From the NCBI RefSeq assembly GCF_015732285.1, contig NZ_WIQU01000016.1, positions 62,001 to 126,000 of the forward strand: a stretch of 64,000 nucleotides of DNA, read 5' to 3'. A program made the translations under genes and the position numbers. The notes under the pieces were generated by a model, which saw only the letters and a program-made list of their open reading frames with translations, was not told where the DNA came from and did no database searches. Below are positions 38,358-47,132 of this stretch, piece after piece (position 1 is the first letter of the stretch; every line of letters begins with the position of its first letter). Origin of the DNA: Pectinatus frisingensis (GTDB taxonomy: Bacteria > Bacillota > Negativicutes > Selenomonadales > Selenomonadaceae).

Positions 38358-39359
38358 ATGAAAAAAATGATTATGATTTTACTGTTTACAGCTATTACCA
38401 TATTATTAGCCGGCTGTAGTCCGAATAACAGCGGAAACAATGATTCCGCTGATAAAAGCGGTGAACCCAATGTTTTGCGCATAGGTGCTCAGCCATATCC
38501 ATTATATGCATCAGTTTATGTTGCCAAAGAAAAGGGTTATCTGGAAGACGAATTAAAAAAAGTCAATGCAAAATATGAATGGACAGATTTCAAATCAGGT
38601 CCATTAGTTAATGAAGCAGTGGCTTCCGGGCATGACGATATAGGTTTTATGGCTGACATGCCTGCTATTTTAGCAAAGGATTCCGGTCAAGATATACAGA
38701 TAATAGCTAATGTAGCATATGGTGAAAAAGCATTGGCTTTATTAGTTAATTCTAATTCAGATATCACCTCAGCAGCACAATTAAAAGGTAAAAAAGTTGC
38801 TTACGGAAAGGGTACTTATGCCCAGCATTTATTGTCACTTTTGTTAAAAAAAGACAATTTAACATTTAATGATATACAATCGGTAAATTTAGCCGCCGGA
38901 GACATACCCGCAGCACTCGAAAGCGGTCAAATCGATGCCACAGTTATATGGGAACCTTTTATTTCACAGCTGGTATCTGAGGGTAAAGCTAAAGTCATTG
39001 CCGATGGAACAGGTATAAAGCGTGGCAATCTTGTAACCTATGCCGTAAGCCCATATGCTAAAGCGCATCCGCAGATTATAACTGCTTATATCAAGGCATG
39101 TCAGGAAGGATCCGATTATATTAAATCAAATCCTAAAGAAGCAGCTGAACTGATAGCAAAGGATATGAAAGTTGAACCTGCAATATTGGAAAATACATTT
39201 AAAAATCTTGATTATAACCCGGTATTAACAATAGATGACATAAATGAAATAACAAAAGTTAAAGATTATTTACTCCAGCAGAATCTTATTCAAAACAACA
39301 TTGATATGGACAGTTTCATTAACTTGGACTATTCGAAAGCTTCCGGGGTAGAAAAATGA
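38358..39359 (+). CDS. Sulfonate-type binding lipoprotein of ABC transporter 2
   Basis: 333 aa with a lipobox (LLAGC) and an SsuA-like mature domain: IGAQPYPLYASVYVAKEKGYL, HDDIGFMADMPAI, LKGKKVAYGKGTYAQHLL, LESGQIDATVIWEPF. It is only distantly similar to the binding protein of transporter 1, so a different ligand is likely; isethionate is the obvious candidate given the lyase downstream (inference). TAGGAGA precedes the ATG. Confidence 0.87.
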   Translation: MKKMIMILLFTAITILLAGCSPNNSGNNDSADKSGEPNVLRIGAQPYPLYASVYVAKEKGYLEDELKKVNAKYEWTDFKSGPLVNEAVASGHDDIGFMADMPAILAKDSGQDIQIIANVAYGEKALALLVNSNSDITSAAQLKGKKVAYGKGTYAQHLLSLLLKKDNLTFNDIQSVNLAAGDIPAALESGQIDATVIWEPFISQLVSEGKAKVIADGTGIKRGNLVTYAVSPYAKAHPQIITAYIKACQEGSDYIKSNPKEAAELIAKDMKVEPAILENTFKNLDYNPVLTIDDINEITKVKDYLLQQNLIQNNIDMDSFINLDYSKASGVEK

Positions 39360-39375
39360 ATGTGAGGTAATCCAC

Positions 39376-40152
39376 GTGAAAGAGGTTGCTACTAATCATT
39401 ATGGGAAAATAATTAAATATTGGAGCTTATATTGGATATTTCCAATTTTAATCCTATTTGTATGGAAAGGTACAACCATATTAGGAATAATCCATAATTA
39501 TACGCTGCCGGCACCGGATAAAGTGATACAAACAGCAGTAGTACTGACTACTAATGGCACATTAGCCGGGAATATAATCATCAGTATATTACGAGTACTA
39601 GAGGGCTTTATAATAGCGTTGGCCGCTGCCCTGACTATTGGAATAGCAGCAGGATTGTCAGTAAAATTTGAAATAATTACTGATTTTGTTTTGCAGGTAT
39701 TAAAGCCTATACCGCCGATAGCATGGATTCCGCTGGCAATTTTGTGGTTTGGTATCGGAGAAGCATCTAAGATATATATAATTTTTATCGGTGCTTTTTT
39801 CCCGATTTTTTTAAACACACTAGATGGTATAAAAAATATTGATAAAAAATATATAGAATTGGCCCGTGTTTATGAGGTCCCCCAAAAAAGAGTAATCAAA
39901 CATATTATACTGCCAGGTGCATTGCCATTTATAATGACCGGTACCAGGCTGGGACTTGGCAGCGCATGGATCTGCGTAGTAGCTTCTGAAATGATTGCAG
40001 CTACAAGTGGTGTTGGCTATATGCTCATGGATGGGCGTGATTTATCCAGACCTGATATGGTTATTCTGGGAATGCTGATAATAGGAATTGTTGGTAAATT
40101 CATGGATGATATATTAAAGAAACTATCAAATCGGATGATAAAATGGAATTGA
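39376..40152 (+). CDS. ABC transporter 2 permease, sulfonate type
   Basis: 258 aa from a GTG at 39376 with GAGGT upstream. Six hydrophobic segments, the LKPIPPIAWIPLAILWFGIGEASK loop and the EAA-like GTRLGLGSAWICVVASEMIAAT segment place it in the SsuC family. It pairs with the binding protein before it and the ATPase after it. Confidence 0.9.
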   Translation: MKEVATNHYGKIIKYWSLYWIFPILILFVWKGTTILGIIHNYTLPAPDKVIQTAVVLTTNGTLAGNIIISILRVLEGFIIALAAALTIGIAAGLSVKFEIITDFVLQVLKPIPPIAWIPLAILWFGIGEASKIYIIFIGAFFPIFLNTLDGIKNIDKKYIELARVYEVPQKRVIKHIILPGALPFIMTGTRLGLGSAWICVVASEMIAATSGVGYMLMDGRDLSRPDMVILGMLIIGIVGKFMDDILKKLSNRMIKWN

Positions 40153-40163
40153 GTGGATAATGT

Positions 40164-40934
40164 ATGACTGAGCCAATTATTAAAATCGAAAATTTGAATA
40201 AAACTTTTGTTTCTAACAATCAGGAAAAACCTGTTCTGAAGAATATTGATTTGGCTATAACAGTAGGAGAATTTATATCGATAATTGGTCCAAGCGGTTG
40301 TGGTAAAAGCACTTTACTGCGGATTATCGGTGGTCTGGATACTGAATTTAAAGGAACAGTGCAATTTGAGAATAAACCAATTACAGGTCCGGGACGCGAA
40401 CGTGGATTTATTTTTCAGGATCATCGATTGCTGCCATGGCTGACTGTAGAAGAAAACATAAAATTCAGTTTACCGGAATCAGCGGAAAATGTTGATGATA
40501 TAGTTTCTAAAAATTTGGAGATAGTCGGGCTTCATGATGTCAAAAAAAATTATCCGCGGCAGCTTTCAGGTGGAATGGCACAGCGTGTAGCAATTGCGCG
40601 GGCATTATCGAATCAACCCAAATTACTCTTGCTTGATGAACCTTTTGGGGCATTAGATGCAATAACTAAAATACATTTACAGGAAGAAATGCTGCGATTA
40701 TGGGAATTAGAACATATAACAATGATTATTGTGACACATGATATTGACGAAGCCGTTTATTTAGGTCAGCGGGTCATTGTTATGAACACGCATCCCGGCA
40801 GTATCAAGCATATTTATAATGTTGAACAATCTGTGCCTCGCAGCCGCACCAGTCCAGATTTTCACTGCCAAAGAGATAAAATATACCAAGAATTTTTTGA
40901 AGAGAAATCGCAAACATTTTTTTATAATATATAA
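40164..40934 (+). CDS. ABC transporter 2 ATPase, sulfonate type
   Basis: 256 aa. Walker A GPSGCGKST, Q-loop FQDHRLLPWL, signature QLSGGMAQR, Walker B LLLDEPFGALD, H-loop VTHDIDEAV. It is an SsuB-type ATPase. It ends 31 bp before the isethionate lyase gene, so import and cleavage are probably co-transcribed. Confidence 0.92.
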   Translation: MTEPIIKIENLNKTFVSNNQEKPVLKNIDLAITVGEFISIIGPSGCGKSTLLRIIGGLDTEFKGTVQFENKPITGPGRERGFIFQDHRLLPWLTVEENIKFSLPESAENVDDIVSKNLEIVGLHDVKKNYPRQLSGGMAQRVAIARALSNQPKLLLLDEPFGALDAITKIHLQEEMLRLWELEHITMIIVTHDIDEAVYLGQRVIVMNTHPGSIKHIYNVEQSVPRSRTSPDFHCQRDKIYQEFFEEKSQTFFYNI

Positions 40935-40965
40935 ATTTATGCTGAAAATGCAAACGGAGGTTAAT

Positions 40966-43452
40966 ATGTCTAAAGAAAAAGTCCTTTCTGCACAGGAAAA
41001 ACGTATCCTGTTTGAAATTAATGGAGAAAAAAATACTTTATATAACAAAAAAAACAGAGCCTTTGATTTATTGAAACATGTGCAAGGGGAAAAACCCGTC
41101 ATTGATATTGAACGTGGTTTATATTTTACTCGTTCGTTTAAAACCACAGAAGGTCAGCCGCTTATTCTGCGCTGGGCAAAAGCTCTCAAGTATTATGCCG
41201 AACATGCTAAAGTATACATTGACGATAATCAGCTGATAATAGGAAGAATAGGCCGACCTGGCCGTTATGGTATATTATATCCTGAGCTTGACGGTGATAT
41301 TCTTGGCGATGCCATAAAACAATTGCCCGAACGGGAAACATCACCTTTTAACATTGATCCTAATGATGCTAAGATTATAAGCGAAGAAATTGCACCGTAT
41401 TGGAAAGGAAAAACATTTCATGAAGACCTAATAAAAGCACTTACACCAAAAACGGCAGCTCTAACTTATAACCAGGATAAAGATTTTACCTCTCGCTTTA
41501 TCGTTAATGAAACAGCGTCTTTTCGTTCCTCAATACAATGGGTCCATGACTACAAGATCGTTTTGCAAAAAGGGTTTTCCGGCATACGCAGGGAAATGGA
41601 AAAAAAGCTAAATGAACTTGATGAATTCAGTCCTGTCGATCAAACTGAAAAAAAACCTTTTATAGATGCAGTTATTACTGTATGCGACGCAATTGTTCTA
41701 TGGGCTCACCGCCATGCCAAGCTGGCTGGGCAGCTGGCTGCTAAGGAATATAATACTGTACGCAAGGCTGAATTGGAAAAAATAGCCAAAATCTGTTGGC
41801 AGGTACCGGAATATCCTGCGAGAAATTTTCGTGAGGCAGTCCAGTCCCAATGGTTTACACAGATGTTTTCCCGGGTAGAACAAAAAACAGGCACCGTTAT
41901 TTCCAACGGACGCATGGATCAGTATCTATATCCTTTTTATAAGAATGATATAGAAAAAAGCCTGATCACTGATGATGATGTTCAGGAAATATTTGACTGC
42001 ATGTGGGTTGCTATGTCTCAATATATAGACCTTTATATATCAAGTGCCGGAGGCGCCTTTAATGAAGGCTATGCCCATTGGGAAGCCGTTACTGTCGGTG
42101 GACAGACTTCAGATGGAAATGATGCTGTCAACGATCTGACATATATTCTGCTGAAATCAAAACGTGAATTTCCACTGAATTATCCGGATTTAGCAGCACG
42201 TATCCATACACGCAGTTCACAGCGATATTTGGCAGAAGTCGCAGAAACCATAAAAGAAGGTTCCGGTTTTCCAAAACTTATTAATGATGAAGAAGTTATA
42301 CCGCTGCTGCTTTCCAAAGGCGCTGATTTTGAAGATGCATATGATTATAGTGTATCCGGATGTGCCGAATGCCGTATGCCTAATCGCGATACTTACACCA
42401 GCCCGAATGCTTATATAAATTTTGCAGCAGCTTTGGAAATGACAATTTATAACGGTCATATGCTAAAATATGGTGATGAACTTATAGGCTTAAAAACAGG
42501 AGACGCTGAAACATTTACTGACTTTGATGAATTTTTTGCAGCATATTTAAGGCAGCAGAAAAATTTTCTTAAGCATGCTTTTATTCAGCAGCATGAAATC
42601 ATCAGATTACGCGCTAAGCATTTTGCCAGTCCATTAGGATCGGCACTTCATAAATTATGTCGTGACACACTTACTGATCTTCATCAGCCGCATATTAAAG
42701 GCGGCATAGATCTCGGTTACTTCGAATTTATTGGATATGCAACTGTAATAGATTCACTGGCAGCAATAAAAAAAATAGTCTTTGAAGAAAAAAAAGCAAC
42801 ATTAAATCAGGTAAAAAAAGCAATGCAGCACAATTTTACCGGATATGAACTGCTGCGGCAACGTCTCGTAAATGCACCTAAATATGGTAACAATGATCAT
42901 TATGCCGATGAAATAGGTCGTACTCTTGACCGTGAAGCATTATTATTTACTAGGCAATATTCGAAAGAATTGGGTATAAATCTTGATTTACGTTATGTTC
43001 CTTTTACATCACACGTACCATTTGGCAAGGTAGTCAGTGCTACACCGAACGGAAGATTAGCTTGGACACCATTATCAGATGGCTCCAGTGCATCTCAAGG
43101 TGCAGACTTATATGGACCAACTGCAGTATTACTATCAAACTTTGCCACTAAAAATTACCAATATCACGAACGCGCAGCACGGTTGCTCAATGTTAAATTA
43201 AGTCCTGCCTGCGTACAAGGGGAAAGCGGTACACAAAAACTTGTTCAATTTATTGAAGCATGGCGTGACTTGAAATTATGGCATATACAGTTTAATGTAA
43301 TAAATCAGGATACATTAATCGCTGCACAAAGGAACCCGGAAAATTACCGAAATCTACTCGTGCGTATTGCCGGGTATAGTGCATACTTTACTGAGCTGTC
43401 AGTTGATTTACAGAACGATATTATTGCGCGTACGCAGAATGAAGCCATTTAG
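40966..43452 (+). CDS. islA: Isethionate sulfite-lyase (glycyl radical enzyme)
   Basis: 828 aa from the ATG at 40966, preceded by GGAGG; longer starts would run back into the ATPase gene. A complete PFL-like glycyl radical enzyme: the thiyl cysteine C466 and base E468 in SGCAEC, and the radical glycine G803 in RIAGYSAYF. Recalled substrate residues of Bilophila IslA (R189, Q193, C468, E470, R678, F682) all reappear here with a constant offset of two: R187, Q191, C466, E468, R676, F680. It would split isethionate into acetaldehyde and sulfite in the cytosol. Activated by the next gene product. Extremely oxygen-sensitive when active. Confidence 0.9.
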   Translation: MSKEKVLSAQEKRILFEINGEKNTLYNKKNRAFDLLKHVQGEKPVIDIERGLYFTRSFKTTEGQPLILRWAKALKYYAEHAKVYIDDNQLIIGRIGRPGRYGILYPELDGDILGDAIKQLPERETSPFNIDPNDAKIISEEIAPYWKGKTFHEDLIKALTPKTAALTYNQDKDFTSRFIVNETASFRSSIQWVHDYKIVLQKGFSGIRREMEKKLNELDEFSPVDQTEKKPFIDAVITVCDAIVLWAHRHAKLAGQLAAKEYNTVRKAELEKIAKICWQVPEYPARNFREAVQSQWFTQMFSRVEQKTGTVISNGRMDQYLYPFYKNDIEKSLITDDDVQEIFDCMWVAMSQYIDLYISSAGGAFNEGYAHWEAVTVGGQTSDGNDAVNDLTYILLKSKREFPLNYPDLAARIHTRSSQRYLAEVAETIKEGSGFPKLINDEEVIPLLLSKGADFEDAYDYSVSGCAECRMPNRDTYTSPNAYINFAAALEMTIYNGHMLKYGDELIGLKTGDAETFTDFDEFFAAYLRQQKNFLKHAFIQQHEIIRLRAKHFASPLGSALHKLCRDTLTDLHQPHIKGGIDLGYFEFIGYATVIDSLAAIKKIVFEEKKATLNQVKKAMQHNFTGYELLRQRLVNAPKYGNNDHYADEIGRTLDREALLFTRQYSKELGINLDLRYVPFTSHVPFGKVVSATPNGRLAWTPLSDGSSASQGADLYGPTAVLLSNFATKNYQYHERAARLLNVKLSPACVQGESGTQKLVQFIEAWRDLKLWHIQFNVINQDTLIAAQRNPENYRNLLVRIAGYSAYFTELSVDLQNDIIARTQNEAI

Positions 43453-43455
43453 CTT

Positions 43456-44298
43456 ATGGGAAAAAAAGGATTGGTTTTTAATATACAGCATTATTCATTG
43501 CATGATGGACCTGGAATACGGACAATTATTTTTTTTAAAGGATGCCCGCTTCGCTGCCGCTGGTGCTGCAACCCGGAATCACAAAATCACTATCCTGAAA
43601 TTTCTTATGATGAAAAACGCTGTCTTGGCAATGAAATATGCTCTGAATGCCAAAAAGTATGCGAGAATAATGCAATTATGTTTTCTTCTGAAGGCAAAGC
43701 CATTATTCAAAGAGACAAATGCAGTAACTGCATGAAATGCATAGCTGAATGTCCGGCCAAAGCTTACAAAAAAGAGGGTATAGAGTATACTGCAGACGAA
43801 CTCCTTGATATTGTCGAACAGGACAGTATTTTTTACCGCGGTGGTAATGGCGGATTGACGGTCAGTGGCGGTGAACCATTAATACATGGTCAATTCCTGA
43901 TTGATTTACTTAAAGCAGCCAAAAAATTACGTCTGTCAACTGCAATGGAAACCTGCGGTTATGCAGATTATTCCATATTAAAACAGACTGCTGAATATTT
44001 AGATACAATCCTGTTCGATATAAAATCGCTGGATAATTTCAAGCATATTATTTATACAGGTAAATCAAATCAAGTAATATTAAATAATTTTGAAAGTCTC
44101 TGTAATGATTTCCCACATCTGCATAAGCACGTCAGGACACCTGTAATTCCAGGGTTTAACAATTCTATAGAAGATTTGCAGAAAATTGAGGACTATTTAA
44201 AAGATAAACCGGCAGTGACTTATGAAAAACTTTCATATCATCGCTTCGGCGTTGGCAAATACAAAACCTTAGGACGTAAATATCCAATGGACGATTGA
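43456..44298 (+). CDS. islB: Isethionate lyase activating enzyme (radical SAM)
   Basis: 280 aa. The radical SAM cluster motif is C30-x3-C34-x2-C37 (GCPLRCRWC). It is followed by a ferredoxin-like insert with two further cysteine sets (CSECQKVC, and CSNCMKCIAECP), as in glycyl radical enzyme activases, then SGGEPL and the METCGYAD strand. It abstracts hydrogen from G803 of the lyase. It starts three bases after the lyase stop without its own ribosome site, so it is translationally coupled. The protein ends at KYPMDD, some 20 residues earlier than most relatives. Confidence 0.9.
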   Translation: MGKKGLVFNIQHYSLHDGPGIRTIIFFKGCPLRCRWCCNPESQNHYPEISYDEKRCLGNEICSECQKVCENNAIMFSSEGKAIIQRDKCSNCMKCIAECPAKAYKKEGIEYTADELLDIVEQDSIFYRGGNGGLTVSGGEPLIHGQFLIDLLKAAKKLRLSTAMETCGYADYSILKQTAEYLDTILFDIKSLDNFKHIIYTGKSNQVILNNFESLCNDFPHLHKHVRTPVIPGFNNSIEDLQKIEDYLKDKPAVTYEKLSYHRFGVGKYKTLGRKYPMDD

Positions 44299-44400
44299 TT
44301 TAAATGAATGATAATCCATATATCAATGTATCAGCAGTTTTACCAAAAAATCCCTAAATAGAATAGGACCAGTATTTTGTGGATAATGTTGCTGCTGCAT

Positions 44401-44468
44401 AAAAATAAATTAAAGGGGCTGTGGCAAAATGAGTACTCATTTTGCCACAGCCCCTTTAATTTATTTTT
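44401..44468. terminator. 68-bp perfect palindrome, bidirectional terminator
   Basis: A perfect 34-bp inverted repeat centred between 44434 and 44435, with GGGGCTGTGGCAAAATGAG in each arm and A/T-rich ends that give a U-run in both directions. It lies between the convergent islAB and iscS-mnmA units and can terminate both. Confidence 0.93.
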
Positions 44469-44471
44469 CTC

Positions 44472-45560
44472 TTAGTCGTTAGTAATAACACCGCCGCCCA
44501 GGACACGTTCACCATCATACAATACTAATGCCTGTCCGGCTGTTACAGCCCGCTGAGGAATGTCAAATTCAACATGTAATTTATTTCCATCAGGGTAAAC
44601 TGTACAATCGGCTTCTTTGGCTGCATAACGTATTTTCCCCTTGGCACGGAAAGGGAGGATATCATCTGGCAAACCTTCTATCCAAGACACCTCATCGGCA
44701 TATACGACGCGAGAAAACAATTCATCCTGCGGACCTACAATGACCCTATTATTGGCAGTATCAAGCGCTGTCACATAATAGGGACCGCCAGGACCGCCCA
44801 GATCCAAGCCGCGTCTCTGACCTATTGTATAGCAAGGTATGCCTTTATGCCTGCCAATGCAATTTCCCTTTGAATCCACAAAATTTCCTGCTTGAAAAGA
44901 AGCAGGTATCTGCCCGCGTAAAAAATTTTTATAATCATTGTCTGGAATAAAACATATATCCTGGCTTTCTGATTTATTAAACACTGGGAGCTGAAAACTT
45001 TTAGCTAATTCCCGCGTATGTGTCTTTTCCAGTTCAGCCATAGGAAGCAGTATATGAGCCAATAAATCCTGCGATAATTGATATAATACGTAAGACTGGT
45101 CTTTATGCCTGTCTATGCCGCGCAGCAGTTCATACTTACCACATTGATCATTATATATGATACGGGCATAATGCCCGGTAGCCAGAAAATCAGCACCAAA
45201 CTGCTGTGCCTTTTCCCACAATAAACCGAACTTGATAAATTTATTACAAGCAATACAGGGATTAGGAGTATATCCTTTTGCATACGATTTCACAAAATAA
45301 TCGATAACATCATTTTTAAATTCATCCCGAAAATCCAAAGTATAATGGGGGATGCTAATTATTGAGGCAACAGCCTTGGCATCGTTCACAGAATCCGCTG
45401 AACAGCAGGCGTGAACATTATCTATTACCTCGCAGCTTTCACCTTCTTCCCAAAGACGCAATGTAATACCAATAACGTCGTAGCCATTTTGTTTTAATAT
45501 AGCTGCTGTTACCGAACTGTCTACACCGCCGCTCATAGCGACAGCTACTCGCTTATTCAC
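44472..45560 (-). CDS. mnmA: tRNA-specific 2-thiouridylase MnmA
   Basis: 362 aa. PP-loop ATPase motif AMSGGVDSSV at the start, the catalytic cysteine in NPCIACNKFIKFG, the second in GIPCYTIGQRRGL, and a C-terminal beta-barrel domain. It makes 2-thiouridine at the tRNA wobble position with sulphur handed over from a cysteine desulfurase. Its start overlaps the upstream desulfurase gene by 8 bp, matching this sulphur relay. Confidence 0.97.
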   Translation of the reverse strand: MNKRVAVAMSGGVDSSVTAAILKQNGYDVIGITLRLWEEGESCEVIDNVHACCSADSVNDAKAVASIISIPHYTLDFRDEFKNDVIDYFVKSYAKGYTPNPCIACNKFIKFGLLWEKAQQFGADFLATGHYARIIYNDQCGKYELLRGIDRHKDQSYVLYQLSQDLLAHILLPMAELEKTHTRELAKSFQLPVFNKSESQDICFIPDNDYKNFLRGQIPASFQAGNFVDSKGNCIGRHKGIPCYTIGQRRGLDLGGPGGPYYVTALDTANNRVIVGPQDELFSRVVYADEVSWIEGLPDDILPFRAKGKIRYAAKEADCTVYPDGNKLHVEFDIPQRAVTAGQALVLYDGERVLGGGVITND

Positions 45561-46710
45561 AAATTTTTTCCTTCCTCATTATATCATCTACGGTCTGCTT
45601 GATAGCAGTTACTACCGATTTTATCTGTTCTATATTATTGCCCGTGCCAAATGATACACGGATACTTCCTTTTGCCCAGGCATCAGCAATTTTCATAGCC
45701 TGTAGTACGTGCGATGGTTCAACAGCCCCGGCTTCACAGGCAGATCCTGCAGAAACTGCTATTCCCTGCATATCCAGAGCAATCAGAAGAATTGCGTTAT
45801 CAATACCGGCAATACTAAAATCAAGAATATTAGGCAAAGCATGCTCCATGGTACCATTAAGGCGAAAATTATTATTTGCTGCAATCAAATGCCTATACAT
45901 ATATTTTTTTAAAACTGCCGCATTGTCATACCGTTCTTGGCGTTCTATCTCCAAAACGGCGGCTGCTGCACCAAGGCCGACAATACCAGCAACGTTTTCT
46001 GTGCCAGCTCGTAGATTGTGCTCCTGTGGGCCGCCATGAGCTTCTGATGCCACTTTGATACCTCTGCGAATATAAAGAGCTCCCATTCCCTTGGGACCAT
46101 AAATTTTATGGCTGCATACAGATAACAAATCTATGTGCTCTTTACCGGGAAATACCGGCAAATATCCAAAAGCCTGGACAGCATCGACATGAAAAGCAAT
46201 ATCTTTTGCGTAAGTTATTTCACCAATTTCTTTTATAGGCTGAATCGTGCCAGTTTCATTATTGGCATACATAACAGAAACAAGTACAGTATCATCACGC
46301 AGCGCTGCTTCCACATCTTCCGGGCATATTCTTCCGACAGCGTCAACAGGAAGTACAGTAACATCATACCCATATTCGCTTAATGAATGAAAAGTATTCA
46401 AAACAGCCTGATGCTCGACCGCAGTTGTAATCAGATGTCCGCCGTGCGGATAATTGGCACGCAGATATCCTAAAATTGCTAAATTATCAGCCTCTGTACC
46501 GCCGCTGGTGAAAACAATATCAGACGAATTAACATCAAGGCAGTGCGCTATTTGCTCTCTTGCTTTTTGAACAGCCGCCCTTGCCTGTTGTCCCCAAAAA
46601 TGCAGGCTGGATGGATTACCATATTCTGTTGTCAAATACGGCATCATCTTTGCTAAAACCCGTGGATCAAGCGGTGCAGCTGCAGCATAATCTAAATAAA
46701 TACGATCCAT
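45553..46710 (-). CDS. iscS: Cysteine desulfurase (IscS/NifS type)
   Basis: 385 aa from the ATG at 46708-46710 (AAAGGG upstream). Class V PLP fold with the PLP lysine in VCSHKIYGPKGMGALY, the histidine in VEHQAVL, and the persulfide cysteine in AGSACEAGAVEPSHV. It takes sulphur from cysteine for the adjacent MnmA and perhaps for Fe-S assembly. No iscU or iscR lies beside it. It could also supply the cluster-rich enzymes of this region, but that is only a guess from position. Confidence 0.94.
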   Translation of the reverse strand: MDRIYLDYAAAAPLDPRVLAKMMPYLTTEYGNPSSLHFWGQQARAAVQKAREQIAHCLDVNSSDIVFTSGGTEADNLAILGYLRANYPHGGHLITTAVEHQAVLNTFHSLSEYGYDVTVLPVDAVGRICPEDVEAALRDDTVLVSVMYANNETGTIQPIKEIGEITYAKDIAFHVDAVQAFGYLPVFPGKEHIDLLSVCSHKIYGPKGMGALYIRRGIKVASEAHGGPQEHNLRAGTENVAGIVGLGAAAAVLEIERQERYDNAAVLKKYMYRHLIAANNNFRLNGTMEHALPNILDFSIAGIDNAILLIALDMQGIAVSAGSACEAGAVEPSHVLQAMKIADAWAKGSIRVSFGTGNNIEQIKSVVTAIKQTVDDIMRKEKICE

Positions 46711-46828
46711 TATCTCTACCCTTTCCCGTAACATATTTTATATCATATCATAAGATTACTTGAATGTCATTTAGCGACATTCACATCTTTTCAAGTGTAC
46801 TAATGCTATTATCTGCTGATAATTGTTC

Positions 46829-46857
46829 TTGACATAATTACATGTCCAATATATAAT
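46829..46857 (+). promoter_or_regulatory. Consensus sigma-A promoter of the PLP-enzyme gene
   Basis: TTGACA at 46829-46834, a 17-bp spacer, and TATAAT at 46852-46857, both boxes perfect. Transcription would start near 46864 and give a leader of about 270 bases before the gene at 47133. Confidence 0.85.
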
Positions 46858-46994
46858 ACTGACTATCTGATATATCTATATATTCCTGTATTAATGATAA
46901 TATAACATCCATACAGGGCTATAATTCAAACTATGTTGGACTGTGGCTGTTTTATCTTAAAAAATGTTTATTCTCATTAGCTGATTGGAAAACC

Positions 46995-47046
46995 AAAGGC
47001 TTCGTACTATTTATATCTATATGTAAATAGTATGAGGCCTTTTTTT
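46995..47046 (+). terminator. Leader terminator (attenuator) before the PLP-enzyme gene
   Basis: An 18-bp stem (AAAGGCTTCGTACTATTT at 46995-47012, AAATAGTATGAGGCCTTT at 47025-47042, two G-U pairs) followed by a T-run, in the middle of the leader. Upstream, CCTGTAT near 46886 could pair with ATACAGG near 46912. No SAM-I or T-box hallmarks were seen. Confidence 0.8.
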
Positions 47047-47132
47047 ATACAAATTCCAGTCTATATGCCAGGGGCATAGTGATCAATTCAAGATATACGG
47101 CTGAAATATTTAAAATTTACGGAGGTATTCAC

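Noticed and set aside
40966-43452. Pyruvate formate-lyase, choline lyase or glycerol dehydratase as identity of the glycyl radical enzyme
   Set aside because: The pocket residues match isethionate lyase with a constant offset, the neighbours are sulfonate genes, and no microcompartment genes are present.
46864-47132. SAM-I riboswitch or T-box in the leader of the PLP-enzyme gene
   Set aside because: No T-box AGGGTGGnACCGCG segment and no SAM-I core were found by eye; only the attenuator-type stem is clear.
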